Assembly (NCBI RefSeq): GCF_009905375.1
Contig: NC_133657.1
Location: 43,760,192-43,824,191 of the forward strand
Direction of reading: 5' to 3'
Length of the DNA stretch: 64,000 nucleotides
Origin: Apium graveolens
Lineage: Eukaryota; Streptophyta; Magnoliopsida; Apiales; Apiaceae
The translations under genes and the position numbers were made by a program. The notes under the pieces are model-generated. The model saw only the letters and a list, made by a program, of their open reading frames with translations, made no database searches and was not told where the DNA came from. Below, one piece after another: positions 47,640-61,227 of this stretch; position 1 is the stretch's first letter; each line of letters begins with the position of its first letter.

Positions 47640-49217
47640 GGCTTTGTAACCACACAAATTCAAGGGCAAGAAGGTAATTGACTAAAACAAGCACAAAAAC
47701 CAAGCAACCAAGCCAAGTAAAATCATTTTCATCAAAAATCAAAAGCAACCAAGGCTTTGTTCTTCATTGCTCACGGCTTTTCACTATTCAAAAGGCAAGA
47801 GAATTCAAAAATTCAAGATCCAAGCTTCCTAAATTGGTGAGTAAATTCCCTAATCATCTTCATGCTTAGTTAGGGCTATATCATGAGTTTAAGCCATCAA
47901 TTCCTTCTCAATCTTCTTCATTTAATCAAAGAAGAAGACAATGAATAGTGTTTTCAAGTTTTTTAACTTGAACTTTTCTTGGTTTTCTTGAAGATCCAAG
48001 CATTCTTAAGACTTCTCCAAGCTTCTTAAGGCTTCCTAGCTCCACCCACCACTTCAAGGAAGGTATACCATCTCCAAACCCTAGATTCCTATATAGTATA
48101 AGATGATTTTGATTAGTGGGTTGATATTGTAGCTTGTTGTTATGATTTAGAGTTTGGGATTTGGAATGGTAGTGAAATGGAATGGTAATTGTTGTGGTTT
48201 TGATATAAAGGAACTTAAGTATGATTAAAGTTAAGTTTAAGCATAAGTATGAATGATTAAATTGAATTGGTTGGGGTTGTTATGATGTGATGAGGATGGA
48301 TGTTGGTTGTATGTTGGATTTGAGGTTGAATTGGGTTGTGATTGTGGGTTGATTGTGAGATGATTTGGAGTTGTTTAAAATTGGGTAATCGCGTAAACAT
48401 AGCCGTCGTAACGTCCGATTTTCTTTAGACTGTTTTTGTGCATAGCATTAGGACCCGAGAACCCCCTGCTAGATTATGACCACTGCCATGTTTAGATAGC
48501 TCATGTTACGAGCTTCGTTTTGATATGTAGTTCGTTCGATTCCGATGCACGGTTTAGGAGAAACGACCGTTTTAAGTAACGGCGTTTCGCGAACGAAACT
48601 TTTCCCCTCGCCTTACTTTGAAACATAGGTTAAAGACCAAAAAGGGTTAATTAATGTATGAAACATTTATGGTAAGTGTGTTAGGCAGTTGGTAAGACAC
48701 TCGCGAAGGAATCGCCTTAAAACTCGTAAAGGTTAAATTATTAAAAATGGTGGAGCCGAGGGTACCCGGGTGACTTAAGCGAATTAGTGAGCGCAAAACA
48801 AGCGTTAGAGTCTAAGTTAGTTAAAGTATAGATTTACAAGTGACTTTGGTTTAATTCCAACTTACTTGTTGTTTATAGGTTACCAGACTCGTCCCGAGCC
48901 ATTCGTAACCCCAGTCGCTCAGGCAAGTTTTCTACCAGTTATAACTGTTGTTGTGATGTAAATATATGTATATGCATTATCTTGCGATAGTGCATGATTG
49001 TTATTAGCAAATTCTTGCGATATATTGTAGCATGTGATATGGTATATATGCATGCCTGTTTCATATTCTTGAAATTTATATCTGTTGGTTATTTGATAAT
49101 ACCTATGCTAGAGGATAGTTGTATCTTGCATATACCCTTAGTATAGGGACCCAAAGGTGAAAATATTTTCTAAAACCGGGAGTCGAGGATCCCGAGTAAT
49201 CTTGTATATATGGATAT

Positions 49218-49277
<60 letters not shown>

Positions 49278-50986
49278 ATGGTTATAGTTTTCCAAACTAT
49301 TAATCGAATAAGGTTTATTCGATAACTTTAAACTTTATTTTATTAATGAATATTATTTTGAATATTCATTCGAGGACTTATGACTCCTTTTATTTATTTA
49401 AATGAATATTATTTTGAATATTCATTCGAGGACTTATGACTCCTTTTATTTATTTAAATGAATATTATTTTGAATATTCATTCGGGGACTTATGACTCCT
49501 TTTAATTATTTATTGAATATTATTTGAATATTCATTCGAGGGCTTATGACTCTTTTATATTATTTATTGAATATTATTTGAATATTCATTTGAGGATCTA
49601 TGACTCCGATTATTTGCTGTGATATATTCTTTATTTTATTAAAGAATAAGGTGTAAATAATCAAACTTATTTTCGATTATTCAAATAAAGATAATACTTT
49701 CATATAAGTATATCTTGGGTTATTTAATACTCGTTTCAAGTATAAATTTAATACTTCTACTTCAATTATTTTTATAAAGATTATTCTTTATGGGAATATT
49801 ATTTAATTAATAATATTCAGATATTTTCTAATATTCTGGGGACTGATTTACTTCATTAAATCAGTCTTACTCCAAACACTCTTTAAAGTGTTTTCGAGTC
49901 TTCAAAATGATTTTTAAAAGTCAGAGCGGATCCCAAAACTCATTTTTATATTTAAGATCTTCCTTTTTAAAAGGGGATTTAAATACTCGCTCAAAAACCT
50001 GGGGAGTCCGGCTCTGTGGTGTATTTTATATTCGCAACGAGGTTGCAGATTTGGTAAATGAATTGATTACTTGCCCAACGTTCGGGAAGTAAGCCCATCT
50101 CATTGAGTCGGCATAAGCGACAGGCCGGGGTACGGTCTATTATTGTGTAAGTGGCTCAGTGGGAGTCCATCAAATGCATAAGTGGCTGAGTGGCAGTCCA
50201 GCATAGGTCTTAATTATGACCAGGGTGATGACCAGTGGGGAATTCGTCCATCTACTAGTAGAAAAGGTTACTTATTGGTATCTTTGCCTGATCAGCAAGA
50301 TATCGGGTTTATGCCAAAATTCTTTTCCTTTCCAAAATTCATTGGATGTTTTAAACTCTGTTCATACTTTACATAACAGAGGTTCCAGGAAATGTTTAAG
50401 AGATATATATATGTGGATATATATATATCGGGACTAAATAAAGTATCTCGTAACTTTATTTCATTCAATAATATTTCAAAGATTGAATCTATTCAAGTCT
50501 TATCTTGTGGTCTCATCAGTGGGATGAACTTTTGAAACTGATTATAACTTGAATGGTGGTAGTTCAAGTAGTATTGGGAAAGATATAAGTATATTGGGGT
50601 ATTTGGTAACCTCATCTTTTAAACTTATATCTAATTAATAATTGTCTTATGAATGACAAAGATTTTCAGAAAAACGTTGAGACAAGGTTAGATATATGAG
50701 ATCACCTTGCAACGATATTTTTATATAGTTATACACTGGGATTTTGTGTATATTATGCATGGAAGAAGACTTCCAATATTTTGAAAAGTATATATGTATA
50801 TATACTGAATATTTTGCGACTTCATCGCATTAAGATATCAAACTTGGTTCATTTCTTTTGATCAAGACTTTCATGAGTATTATGAGTAGGCTCATATATT
50901 GTAAATCATTATACATATTATTTTGGTGGGCTTGCTGCTCACCCTTGCTTTATTTCTTCATCACACAACAACAGTTAGGAAAGATG
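47640..50986 (+). other. Predicted spliced, ATG-free leader exons in E 5' LTR
   Basis: Exon 1 ends at 47836 before GTGAGTAAAT. Exon 2 is 47994-48062 (69 nt), after a T-rich acceptor ending TTCTTGAAG and before GTATACC. Exon 3 is 48879-48922 (44 nt), after TTTATAG and before GCAAGTTTTC. Exon 4 begins at 50975 after CAACAACAG. Predicted introns are 157, 816 and 2052 bp. No ATG occurs in the exons from 47640 until the small ORF at 50984; the introns carry many. Intron 1 and exon 2 sizes match A (156 bp, 69 nt). The start of exon 1 is not determined; no clear TATA is seen in E. Confidence 0.45.
49204..49282. repeat. AT microsatellite in E 5' LTR
   Basis: An almost pure TA run. The 3' LTR copy (about 59047-59129) is about three TA units longer, the main difference between the two LTRs. 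Confidence 0.9.
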
Positions 50987-51085
50987 GCCAGACTCCAGCA
51001 GACCCAGCGTAAGCGCGTGGGAAGCGTCCCGCGTCTTCCCGTTGATGTTGTAGCTGCTATAGCTGCAGAGGTAGATCTATTGTAG
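50984..51085 (+). CDS. LTR small ORF (E, 5' LTR)
   Basis: 33 codons, MARLQQTQRKRVGSVPRLPV onward, same protein as the D copy. In the predicted spliced RNA its ATG is the first one. Context AAAGATGGCC favours initiation. The frame is open upstream to 50858 on unspliced RNA. Confidence 0.42.
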   Translation: MARLQQTQRKRVGSVPRLPVDVVAAIAAEVDLL

Positions 51086-51381
51086 ATCAGACCATCTACT
51101 TTTGAGAATCAATTATGTATAATTATAACTTGTGGCAGATAATGGCAATTAACTGTAAATTTATCAAGTAATCATTTTGGGTTGTAATAACTTTTAAATT
51201 GTGGATTCAAAGACTTGTACCTATTTAAATTTCATCTCTGAGACTATAACGGGTTGTGGTGTGTGTTAGTGTGGGGTCACAGCATAAGATCATTTATTAT
51301 TAATTAAGTGAAGTGATATTGTGGAAAGAAAGACCGTGACGACCCGGATCCCCGACCCCGGATCTGGGGGTGTTACAGAAA

Positions 51382-51393
51382 TGGTATCAGAGC
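51382..51393 (+). other. Primer binding site, tRNA-iMet (E)
   Basis: TGGTATCAGAGC, four bases after the LTR. Confidence 0.95.
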
Positions 51394-51549
51394 TAAGCGT
51401 TATAAACCTCAGAGATGATGTGACGTTAAGATAATAAGTTCACAAAGATAATAAGAACTCTTGCCAAGTTCATAGTCGGGCTACCTAACGTAGTACTGAC
51501 AGTTAAAACCCTTATGGGAACCCTTATAAATATCGTGATAGGAGCGTAG

Positions 51550-52665
51550 TTCGTTATCGTATATGGTAGCGGGACTCCGAACCCTGAGGTTGAGGAGCAA
51601 CATCGCGATGATATTTTATTACTAATTGGAGATCGGATTGTGGATCCGATAGAGTGTCCTAATGCAGGACCGGATGATGTTGATATTGAGGATTTAGCGG
51701 TTGAGGATGTTGTCCTAGAAGGGATAGTTGTTGAGGAGGATCCCATGGAGAATCCTGACAGGATTGGATAAAGGACCACTGATGAATTGATGACCATGGT
51801 TTGGTCGACTACCAGAGGTAGGATTGACCGGTCACTACCGGAGGTTCGTTCAAGTTTGTAAAGATAGTAGCCCCTTTAACGCGGCTTACTCGTAAGACTG
51901 AGAAGTTCGAATGGACAGAGAAATGTGGGAACAACTTTTAAGAACCGAAGCAAAGGTTGGTGACGTTCCCTATGTTGGCGTTGCCGGATGGAAAATGAGA
52001 TTTTGTGATTTGTAAGTGACGCTTCGCATAAGAAATTAGGGTGCTTCTTATATAGCACAGCAAGATAATCGCGTCTGCGTCAAGACAATTAAGGTAATAT
52101 GAAATTCGATATCCCCGCCCATGAGCTTAGGCTCGTGGCAATAGTTTTACCCTAAAGATCGGAGGCACTACTTGTATGGAGAGAAGTGCGAGAATTACCT
52201 AAGCCATAAGTGCTCTAGTACATTTTCACGTAGAAAGAGCTCAACATATTCCAGAGGAGGCAGTTAGAGCTAATCAAGAATTATGATTGGGAGATTCTTT
52301 ATCATTCGGGGAAATCCAATATGGTGGCTTATGCCCTTAGTAAAAAGGAGAGACTCAAGATGATAATGTCTTTGGGAGAAGTGATAAGAGATTTTGAGAA
52401 AATGGAAATAGTAGTGAAGGTAACCGGAGCCGGTACCGAAAAGCTGTTTGAAATTGCAATAGAGACCGAATTATTGGAAAAGAGCATATTGTGCCAGAAA
52501 AAGGTGATGAATGAAGGCAGAGAGCCAACAAATAAATATGAGATTAATACTGAGAAAGATGATAAGGGAATAATGAGGTATTCCTATAGAATTTGGGTTC
52601 CAAAAGTTCAAGAGCGTAAGGATGAGAACTTAGATGAGAGCCATAGTTTGAGGAATAAGATTTAG
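51550..52665 (+). pseudogene. Leader fossil plus transposed RT/RNase H segment (E)
   Basis: The acidic fossil (to a TAA at 51769-51771) is followed by the RT thumb, damaged RNase H, and a linker open for 114 codons (52321-52665). The linker contains [16 protein letters not shown] and [14 protein letters not shown]. Junctions match D and B. Confidence 0.83.
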
Positions 52666-55600
52666 AGCAAACCCTGAACGTGATAGTCAGGGAGGTCGCC
52701 ATCAAGATAGAAGGAACCCATGACATAATGGAGTGGAAAATGAGGATTTTAAATTAAAAGATGACCCCAATTATGGGGAGTAGGATGGAACATTTCATAC
52801 TAAGGAAACAGAAAGTCGAGTAAGGAAAGGAGACCCGAGACGGTACTCCTATACGGCAATTCATGGACCTGTCTAAAGAGAACTTAGACTATTATCCCCA
52901 ACCACCACCCTGAGGAGACAGTTAGGTGAGAAATTCTTTCAGGACCTTTAAATCGCTAAGCTCTCAGAGTTCCAAGGAACAGGCTGACCCAGCCGAGGCA
53001 AGAGCCTGGCTAAAGGAAATATAGGAATCATTTGAGATTCAAAATGATTGATGAACCACAAAAGACTGTTTGTATCACTCACCCTCCTAAGAGAGAGACC
53101 ACCCGCTGGTGAAAGGCCAAGGAAGGCACGGAGCAAGAGATTATAATAAATTGATTTAAGTTCAGTCAATTGTTTTCAGGAAAGTACTTCCCAAGGTTAT
53201 GGAGATAATGTAAAAGCTTTAGAGCCAAAACAAAGGAAGACGAGTATGATGAATTATGAATCTAAGCTGTAAAAGTTGTTAAGATTCGTTCTGAAGACGC
53301 GAATCCAGAATGACGGGATGTTTGAAATCAATACTTATGTTGTGTTAGTTCATGAAATAATGATAAGAGAAAGGAAAATAAAAAGAAACTGAAGTGGAAA
53401 GGAATATAAAGGCAATAGAGTTTGAGGTATGATAAGGGAGTTGGGTATGAGGAAACCCTAAAGACTCGTAGCAATAGACATAGAAAAGTATGTAATTGTC
53501 AGGATGAGGATGATTCACCATGAGTTAAAATTGATGGTTGAAGGCATAAGAGATACATATATTGTACCCCCTTTAAGTTGGGAGGATTCGAGGAAACATT
53601 GAGATAGTTCGAAGGATAAATAGTGAGACGCGGATAGACTGAGGAGACAAGGAAGTAAGAAATTAGGAAAATTGGATGAAGGAAGTGACCTTCAAGAATG
53701 TGAAGTGTAAGACCGGTGGCATGATACCCAGGAAGGGAGACGCCAGGTATGAAAGATATACCAACATTGAGGTGACTGTTGAGATAAACAACAAAAGTAA
53801 ATAAGGATTTATTAAGAAGAAGTTCACGTTGAACACGACCAATATCTTCCAGATCATCCATGTGATCATTACCAAATCAGGAAAGACAAGCGGATAACCG
53901 TTGTTATCTTTTGGAGGCCATATGGATTGACCTTAATTTGAATAAGGATGCTATTATGAAGTTAGGTATAGACTATCGTGGTGGAAATGATTGAACAAGA
54001 TACCCTTATCAGGGATATATGACTTTATTTATCCATGGAAGGATGCTTGTACCTTTTTAGAGGTGGAATTAAGGATAGAACATCGGTAACTTAAAACGAA
54101 TCCTAGGGGAATGCATAAAGGTTGGCATTTCACCCTTAATAGGGATAGTATGAGTTTTGACAGTATGAATTGGAAATGATTAAGATAACAACAACCTTTA
54201 AGGATCAGTGGAGAAATTTTCAGAAGTATATAGACAATGGTTCTAGTAATAGTGAATGGTATTTTGATATGCCCTGTATCTAGGGAATACAGGAGGGATG
54301 ATTGAAGGATAACCTTAGAGGTTTTACAAGGAGAAAGGTAATATTCAAAATTCTCAAGAATAAAAATGTTGATAAAGGAAATATGACATAATTATAATGT
54401 TGCCAAGTGGGGCACGTGTTAAACCACGAGAAAGTATGGATCGAACCAGTAATGGTCGAAATTGTTCAGGGCAATTAGGACTTAAGATAAAAGATGTTCT
54501 AATTATGATTGAGAGTCAGTCATGACAGTGATTAACCTCTAAAGACTGAGGGGATAACTTATGGAAAAATGGAAATTTTTTTTCTTTCCCATCTGATTTT
54601 AAGGAAAACATCTTCACTCAAGCAGTGATCGGAAATAAGGTAGAAAATTTATTTGGAGGTGGTTAAAATGACATTGACTGTAAGGAAATTTTACTATCAG
54701 GAAAGGCCAAAGAGGTGGCCGACACTTTAAAGGTAAGTGGATAATTATAGGCGCGTGTGCCAAAAGAATACAGTGATGATGGTTAAAAATGTGAAGGTTG
54801 AATTATGGTTTGGAAGATTGACATTCCTTCTGATGACTGTGCAATACCCAACCGTAATAGTAGTTGGTAAAGGTTTAAATTGTGTAATCGCCATGAACGG
54901 GCTATCTATCTTAGAAGGTCCTATCTTGAGATAAGCCAGGACCATGTTTCAAAAAGGACCAAACAAACCTTTGAGTTAAGTCTTCTATTGAAGGCATATG
55001 ATTAAGAATGGTATTAACCTGCTATCGGTGCTTTGATTGAAACTCTTCTGCAATTTTATATGCTTCATGTCATGTATGTATGTCAGGATCAGGAGTGTTC
55101 TTTATGAATCAGGAATGGTGATTATGTTACCTCCTTAGAAGGATTTGATACGACATGGATAGACTCCGTATGGTTAGCTATTAAGACTTCATGGAAAATG
55201 AATGACTACAGTGGGTCAGTGGTGGACCATAGTAAGGCAGCAATGATTCTGCGAGTAATGAGCTGATTACAACCGTGAGAGTTGTATTGGAATGGGTGTT
55301 GAGATTGAGTACCACTAATCGGGTCGTGGTAGTGTATAAGTTATCATTGATAGACTAATTAAGTAGAGTATCTACCTAGTGAATATTTATTCTTTCTTAT
55401 CAATAGAGAGCCGTATTATTATACGAGGAAGGTTGCGATGCGAGCATAGAATCCTAGTAACGGTGATATATAGAATGAGATCCCAGATTCGATTTTCGAT
55501 GTCGAGGGAGTTTCAAAGGTGATTGTGTATAAGCTCGAGGAAGAGCATGGGTCCATAGAATGATGGATGGGATAGAGAAAATATTTAAGCACGTGAAATG

Positions 55601-56930
55601 CGATGCTATAATACTTGATGTTGATATAAATACATATATGTTTTGTTCTTCTATGACAAACCTCTATAGTTCAGAGGTAGATTCCAAGCCAGATATTTTG
55701 TGGCAGTATAATTTTTTTTCATATATACAATTCTCTTCAGTTCGTTCTTTTCTCTTCTTTTCATTTCATGTAAGCTGAGAAGAACAACCCTTCCAGAAGG
55801 GGAGGTATTGCCGAATGACTATCTATCTTTGTGATAGAAGCCTAGTAGGATGCCACATGTTGTTTAATTGCTTGTCAAGTACTAAAGGCTGGCCACCTTC
55901 TGTACTAACTATGCGATATAACAAGTGTTCATGATCATAGTGATCTCTCAACAAATTCCTTTACTTCTATATGATTGATCAAGCTTCCAAAGATAGAAGC
56001 AGCTGAAAAAGGAGTAATAAAGTGGTGGTAGTATGCGGAATGGGAACACATTCGTGATACTAAGGTTGACGTGATTATTAAAAGGTTATAGAACGCTAAC
56101 GATCAAAAGTATAACTAGTATAATATTAGGAACGGAAGGTTGTAGCGATTACGAACTAGAAAAGAATGGGTATTGAGAAGTAAAAGCTCTAATGCTAAAC
56201 GCTATAATGAGAGTCTGTGCAATAGACTTGAAAGAATTTGGAATGATCACTTAACGCGGATTTAGTTATATCACGACAATAGATCATATGTCATTATCGA
56301 GGTGTCACCTTATGAGATCCTTGAGGGAAGATAATGTCGATCTCCCTTATGTTAGGATGAAGTTGTAGAGCGCAAGATGCTCGGACCCGCAGTAGTCCAA
56401 AGGACCAAGGATATGATAGATCTAATCAGAGGACGGCTGGTAGTAGCCCAAGATGGACATGATAAGTATGTTGATTTCACACGAAAGGATAAAGAGTATG
56501 AAATAGGGGACCTAGTAATGTTATAGGTATCCCTTAGAAAGGATTGATGAGGTTCGGAAAGAAAGGAAAGCTAAGTCTACAATTTGTTGGACCCTTGGAT
56601 ATGTCAAGACGTTTGGGAAGTTAGCATATGAGCTAGCCCTAACCCCGAACATGTAGCAGGTCTTAACGTGTTTCACGTATCAATGTTAAGGAAGTGTAAT
56701 TCAGATGCCAGATAAATAGAGGCATATGAGCGCATAGATATGCAACCCAACGTAACCTATATGGAGCAACCAGGAAGGGTTATAGAGTGAAAAAGGAACA
56801 AGTGCTTAGGAGAAGGATTATCAAACTAGGCAGAGTTTGGTGGTAGAACCACAATGTGGGAAAATTGACTCGAGAGTTAGAAAGTGTAATGCTAAGCAAG
56901 TATTCCCATTTGTTTTCTATCTGATTCCGG
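52666..56930 (+). pseudogene. Decayed gag-pol remnant of element E
   Basis: Same order and relics as D: gag (to about 53300), protease-RT-RNase H (RT relic near 54220-54290, RNase H end near 54680-54730), integrase (DPRF relic near 55480; LGPAVVQRTKD near 56385) and a chromodomain relic ending near 56925. Stops and frameshifts occur throughout; nothing translatable remains. Confidence 0.8.
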
Positions 56931-56944
56931 GACGGAATCCTTTT

Positions 56945-56957
56945 AAGGAGGGGAGAC
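56945..56957 (+). other. Polypurine tract, element E
   Basis: aaggaggggagac directly before TGTAATAACC. Confidence 0.95.
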
Positions 56958-59060
56958 TGTAATAACCCCAATTTTTTTGGAAATTTTTGAAACCCTTATG
57001 AATAGTGTTTTTGCTGAATGAGAAAACTGTTCATGCCTCGCTATGTAGGGGTTCTGTTATTGATCTTATGGGATATTATTAGTACTCTATGAAGTATATA
57101 AGTGTATGTAAAGATCGTCAGAATCCAATTCCGAACACTTTGGTTTTTCCCGGAAATCCACAAGATACGGAGAGAATTGAGTATAAGGTAACAGGATAAA
57201 AAGGATTTAAATTAAAGGATTATAATAGAGGATCATAAAAAGGAATATAATTTATTGAGAAAGGTTAAGGGAACCTAAGTAATAAGATCCCGGGTATGAT
57301 CCTCAAACGATAAACAAGAACGAAAGATAAGCGAACCGTAAAACAAATAAGTGACCAAGAGACAAGCTTGTACAAGAAGCCAGGGACTGTGACATCATCA
57401 AACCACAAGGTGTGGACAAGTGGGAGCATTATGACATGTGCAAGGTGACATAAGCATGACATGGGAAGGAAGGAGGTGTGGTGGCTTTGTAACCACACAA
57501 ATTCAAGGGCAAGAAGGTAATTGACTAAAACAAGCACAAAAACCAAGCAACCAAGCCAAGTAAAATCATTTTCATCAAAAATCAAAAGCAACCAAGGCTT
57601 TGTTCTTCATTGCTCACGGCTTTTCACTATTCAAAAGGCAAGAGAATTCAAAAATTCAAGATCCAAGCTTCCTAAATTGGTGAGTAAATTCCCTAATCAT
57701 CTTCATGCTTAGTTAGGGCTATATCATGAGTTTAAGCCATCAATTCCTTCTCAATCTTCTTCATTTAATCAAAGAAGAAGACAATGAATAGTGTTTTCAA
57801 GTTTTTTAACTTGAACTTTTCTTGGTTTTCTTGAAGATCCAAGCATTCTTAAGACTTCTCCAAGCTTCTTAAGGCTTCCTAGCTCCACCCACCACTTCAA
57901 GGAAGGTATACCATCTCCAAACCCTAGATTCCTATATAGTATAAGATGATTTTGATTAGTGGGTTGATATTGTAGCTTGTTGTTATGATTTAGAGTTTGG
58001 GATTTGGAATGGTAGTGAAATGGAATGGTAATTGTTGTGGTTTTGATATAAAGGAACTTAAGTATGATTAAAGTTAAGTTTAAGCATAAGTATGAATGAT
58101 TAAATTGAATTGGTTGGGGTTGTTATGATGTGATGAGGATGGATGTTGGTTGTATGTTGGATTTGAGGTTGAATTGGGTTGTGATTGTGGGTTGATTGTG
58201 AGATGATTTGGAGTTGTTTAAAATTGGGTAATCGCGTAAACATAGCCGTCGTAACGTCCGATTTTCTTTAGACTGTTTTTGTGCATAGCATTAGGACCCG
58301 AGAACCCCCTGCTAGATTATGACCACTGCCATGTTTAGATAGCTCATGTTACGAGCTTCGTTTTGATATGTAGTTCGTTCGATTCCGATGCACGGTTTAG
58401 GAGAAACGACCGTTTTAAGTAACGGCGTTTCGCGAACGAAACTTTTCCCCTCGCCTTACTTTGAAACATAGGTTAAAGACCAAAAAGGGTTAATTAATGT
58501 ATGAAACATTTATGGTAAGTGTGTTAGGCAGTTGGTAAGACACTCGCGAAGGAATCGCCTTAAAACTCGTAAAGGTTAAATTATTAAAAATGGTGGAGCC
58601 GAGGGTACCCGGGTGACTTAAGCGAATTAGTGAGCGCAAAACAAGCGTTAGAGTCTAAGTTAGTTAAAGTATAGATTTACAAGTGACTTTGGTTTAATTC
58701 CAACTTACTTGTTGTTTATAGGTTACCAGACTCGTCCCGAGCCATTCGTAACCCCAGTCGCTCAGGCAAGTTTTCTACCAGTTATAACTGTTGTTGTGAT
58801 GTAAATATATGTATATGCATTATCTTGCGATAGTGCATGATTGTTATTAGCAAATTCTTGCGATATATTGTAGCATGTGATATGGTATATATGCATGCCT
58901 GTTTCATATTCTTGAAATTTATATCTGTTGGTTATTTGATAATACCTATGCTAGAGGATAGTTGTATCTTGCATATACCCTTAGTATAGGGACCCAAAGG
59001 TGAAAATATTTTCTAAAACCGGGAGTCGAGGATCCCGAGTAATCTTGTATATATGGATAT

Positions 59061-59126
<66 letters not shown>

Positions 59127-61227
59127 ATGGTTATAGTTTTCCAAACTATTAATCGAATAAGGTTTATTCGATAACTTTAAACTTTATTTTATTAATGAAT
59201 ATTATTTTGAATATTCATTCGAGGACTTATGACTCCTTTTATTTATTTAAATGAATATTATTTTGAATATTCATTCGAGGACTTATGACTCCTTTTATTT
59301 ATTTAAATGAATATTATTTTGAATATTCATTCGGGGACTTATGACTCCTTTTAATTATTTATTGAATATTATTTGAATATTCATTCGAGGGCTTATGACT
59401 CTTTTATATTATTTATTGAATATTATTTGAATATTCATTTGAGGATCTATGACTCCGATTATTTGCTGTGATATATTCTTTATTTTATTAAAGAATAAGG
59501 TGTAAATAATCAAACTTATTTTCGATTATTCAAATAAAGATAATACTTTCATATAAGTATATCTTGGGTTATTTAATACTCGTTTCAAGTATAAATTTAA
59601 TACTTCTACTTCAATTATTTTTATAAAGATTATTCTTTATGGGAATATTATTTAATTAATAATATTCAGATATTTTCTAATATTCTGGGGACTGATTTAC
59701 TTCATTAAATCAGTCTTACTCCAAACACTCTTTAAAGTGTTTTCGAGTCTTCAAAATGATTTTTAAAAGTCAGAGCGGATCCCAAAACTCATTTTTATAT
59801 TTAAGATCTTCCTTTTTAAAAGGGGATTTAAATACTCGCTCAAAAACCTGGGGAGTCCGGCTCTGTGGTGTATTTTATATTCGCAACGAGGTTGCAGATT
59901 TGGTAAATGAATTGATTACTTGCCCAACGTTCGGGAAGTAAGCCCATCTCATTGAGTCGGCATAAGCGACAGGCCGGGGTACGGTCTATTATTGTGTAAG
60001 TGGCTCAGTGGGAGTCCATCAAATGCATAAGTGGCTGAGTGGCAGTCCAGCATAGGTCTTAATTATGACCAGGGTGATGACCAGTGGGGAATTCGTCCAT
60101 CTACTAGTAGAAAAGGTTACTTATTGGTATCTTTGCCTGATCAGCAAGATATCGGGTTTATGCCAAAATTCTTTTCCTTTCCAAAATTCATTGGATGTTT
60201 TAAACTCTGTTCATACTTTACATAACAGAGGTTCCAGGAAATGTTTAAGAGATATATATATGTGGATATATATATATCGGGACTAAATAAAGTATCTCGT
60301 AACTTTATTTCATTCAATAATATTTCAAAAAATTGAATCTATTCAAGTCTTATCTTGTGGTCTCATCAGTGGGATGAACTTTTGAAACTGATTATAACTT
60401 GAATGGTGGTAGTTCAAGTAGTATTGGGAAAGATATAAGTATATTGGGGTATTTGGTAACCTCATCTTTTAAACTTATATCTAATTAATAATTGTCTTAT
60501 GAATGACAAAGATTTTCAGAAAAACGTTGAGACAAGGTTAGATATATGAGATCACCTTGCAACGATATTTTTATATAGTTATACACTGGGATTTTGTGTA
60601 TATTATGCATGGAAGAAGACTTCCAATATTTTGAAAAGTATATATGTATATATACTGAATATTTTGCGACTTCATCGCATTAAGATATCAAACTTGGTTC
60701 ATTTCTTTTGATCAAGACTTTCATGAGTATTATGAGTAGGCTCATATATTGTAAATCATTATACATATTATTTTGGTGGGCTTGCTGCTCACCCTTGCTT
60801 TATTTCTTCATCACACAACAACAGTTAGGAAAGATGGCCAGACTCCAGCAGACCCAGCGTAAGCGCGTGGGAAGCGTCCCGCGTCTTCCCGTTGATGTTG
60901 TAGCTGCTATAGCTGCAGAGGTAGATCTATTGTAGATCAGACCATCTACTTTTGAGAATCAATTATGTATAATTATAACTTGTGGCAGATAATGGCAATT
61001 AACTGTAAATTTATCAAGTAATCATTTTGGGTTGTAATAACTTTTAAATTGTGGATTCAAAGACTTGTACCTATTTAAATTTCATCTCTGAGACTATAAC
61101 GGGTTGTGGTGTGTGTTAGTGTGGGGTCACAGCATAAGATCATTTATTATTAATTAAGTGAAGTGATATTGTGGAAAGAAAGACCGTGACGACCCGGATC
61201 CCCGACCCCGGATCTGGGGGTGTTACA
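56958..61227 (+). repeat. 3' LTR of element E
   Basis: 4270 bp, nearly identical to 47115-51377. Visible differences are G at 47409 versus T at 57252, a caaagatt versus caaaaaatt change near 60327, and the AT microsatellite. The predicted 44-nt exon is at 58722-58765. Confidence 0.96.
60834..60935 (+). CDS. LTR small ORF (E, 3' LTR)
   Basis: Identical 33-codon ORF to the 5' LTR copy. In a 3' LTR it would normally lie downstream of the element transcript's poly(A) region or drive read-out RNA only. Confidence 0.35.
   Translation: MARLQQTQRKRVGSVPRLPVDVVAAIAAEVDLL

Larger units (their letters stand above)
47115..51377 (+). repeat. 5' LTR of element E
   Basis: TGTAATAACCCC to GGGGGTGTTACA, 4263 bp. 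Its 56-bp repeat has about five units (49345-49610). Unlike D, its 50100-50450 block matches A's LTR (GGGGAATTCGTCCATC and neighbours). Confidence 0.95.
47115..61227 (+). mobile_element. Complete, very young non-autonomous gypsy element E
   Basis: 14,113 bp with LTRs of 4263 and 4270 bp, iMet PBS, the same internal order as D and B (leader fossil, transposed RT/RNase H, gag, decayed pol), a polypurine tract and a perfect 5-bp duplication. By eye the LTRs differ by about two base changes, one single-base indel and the length of an AT microsatellite. It therefore transposed very recently although gag-pol is dead, which implies enzymes supplied by another element. It sits in the 3' LTR of D. Confidence 0.96.

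Noticed and set aside
47630..47660. TATA box for D and E LTRs (TTTGTAACC)
   Set aside because: It aligns with the TATA-like site of A but lacks a TATA core; too weak to annotate as a promoter.
47422..47748. 108-codon minus-strand ORF, repeated at 57265-57591, with shorter relatives at 37529-37720 and 61475-61666
   Set aside because: It lies antisense to predicted exon 1 of the LTR and is repeated only because the LTRs are copies. No start context, motif or independent conservation supports it.
49204..49282. AT run as a matrix attachment site or origin
   Set aside because: A microsatellite is enough to explain it; nothing else supports such a role.
54737..54945. Small ORFs on both strands in element E
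   Set aside because: They fall in decayed pol and show no conserved frame in D or B.
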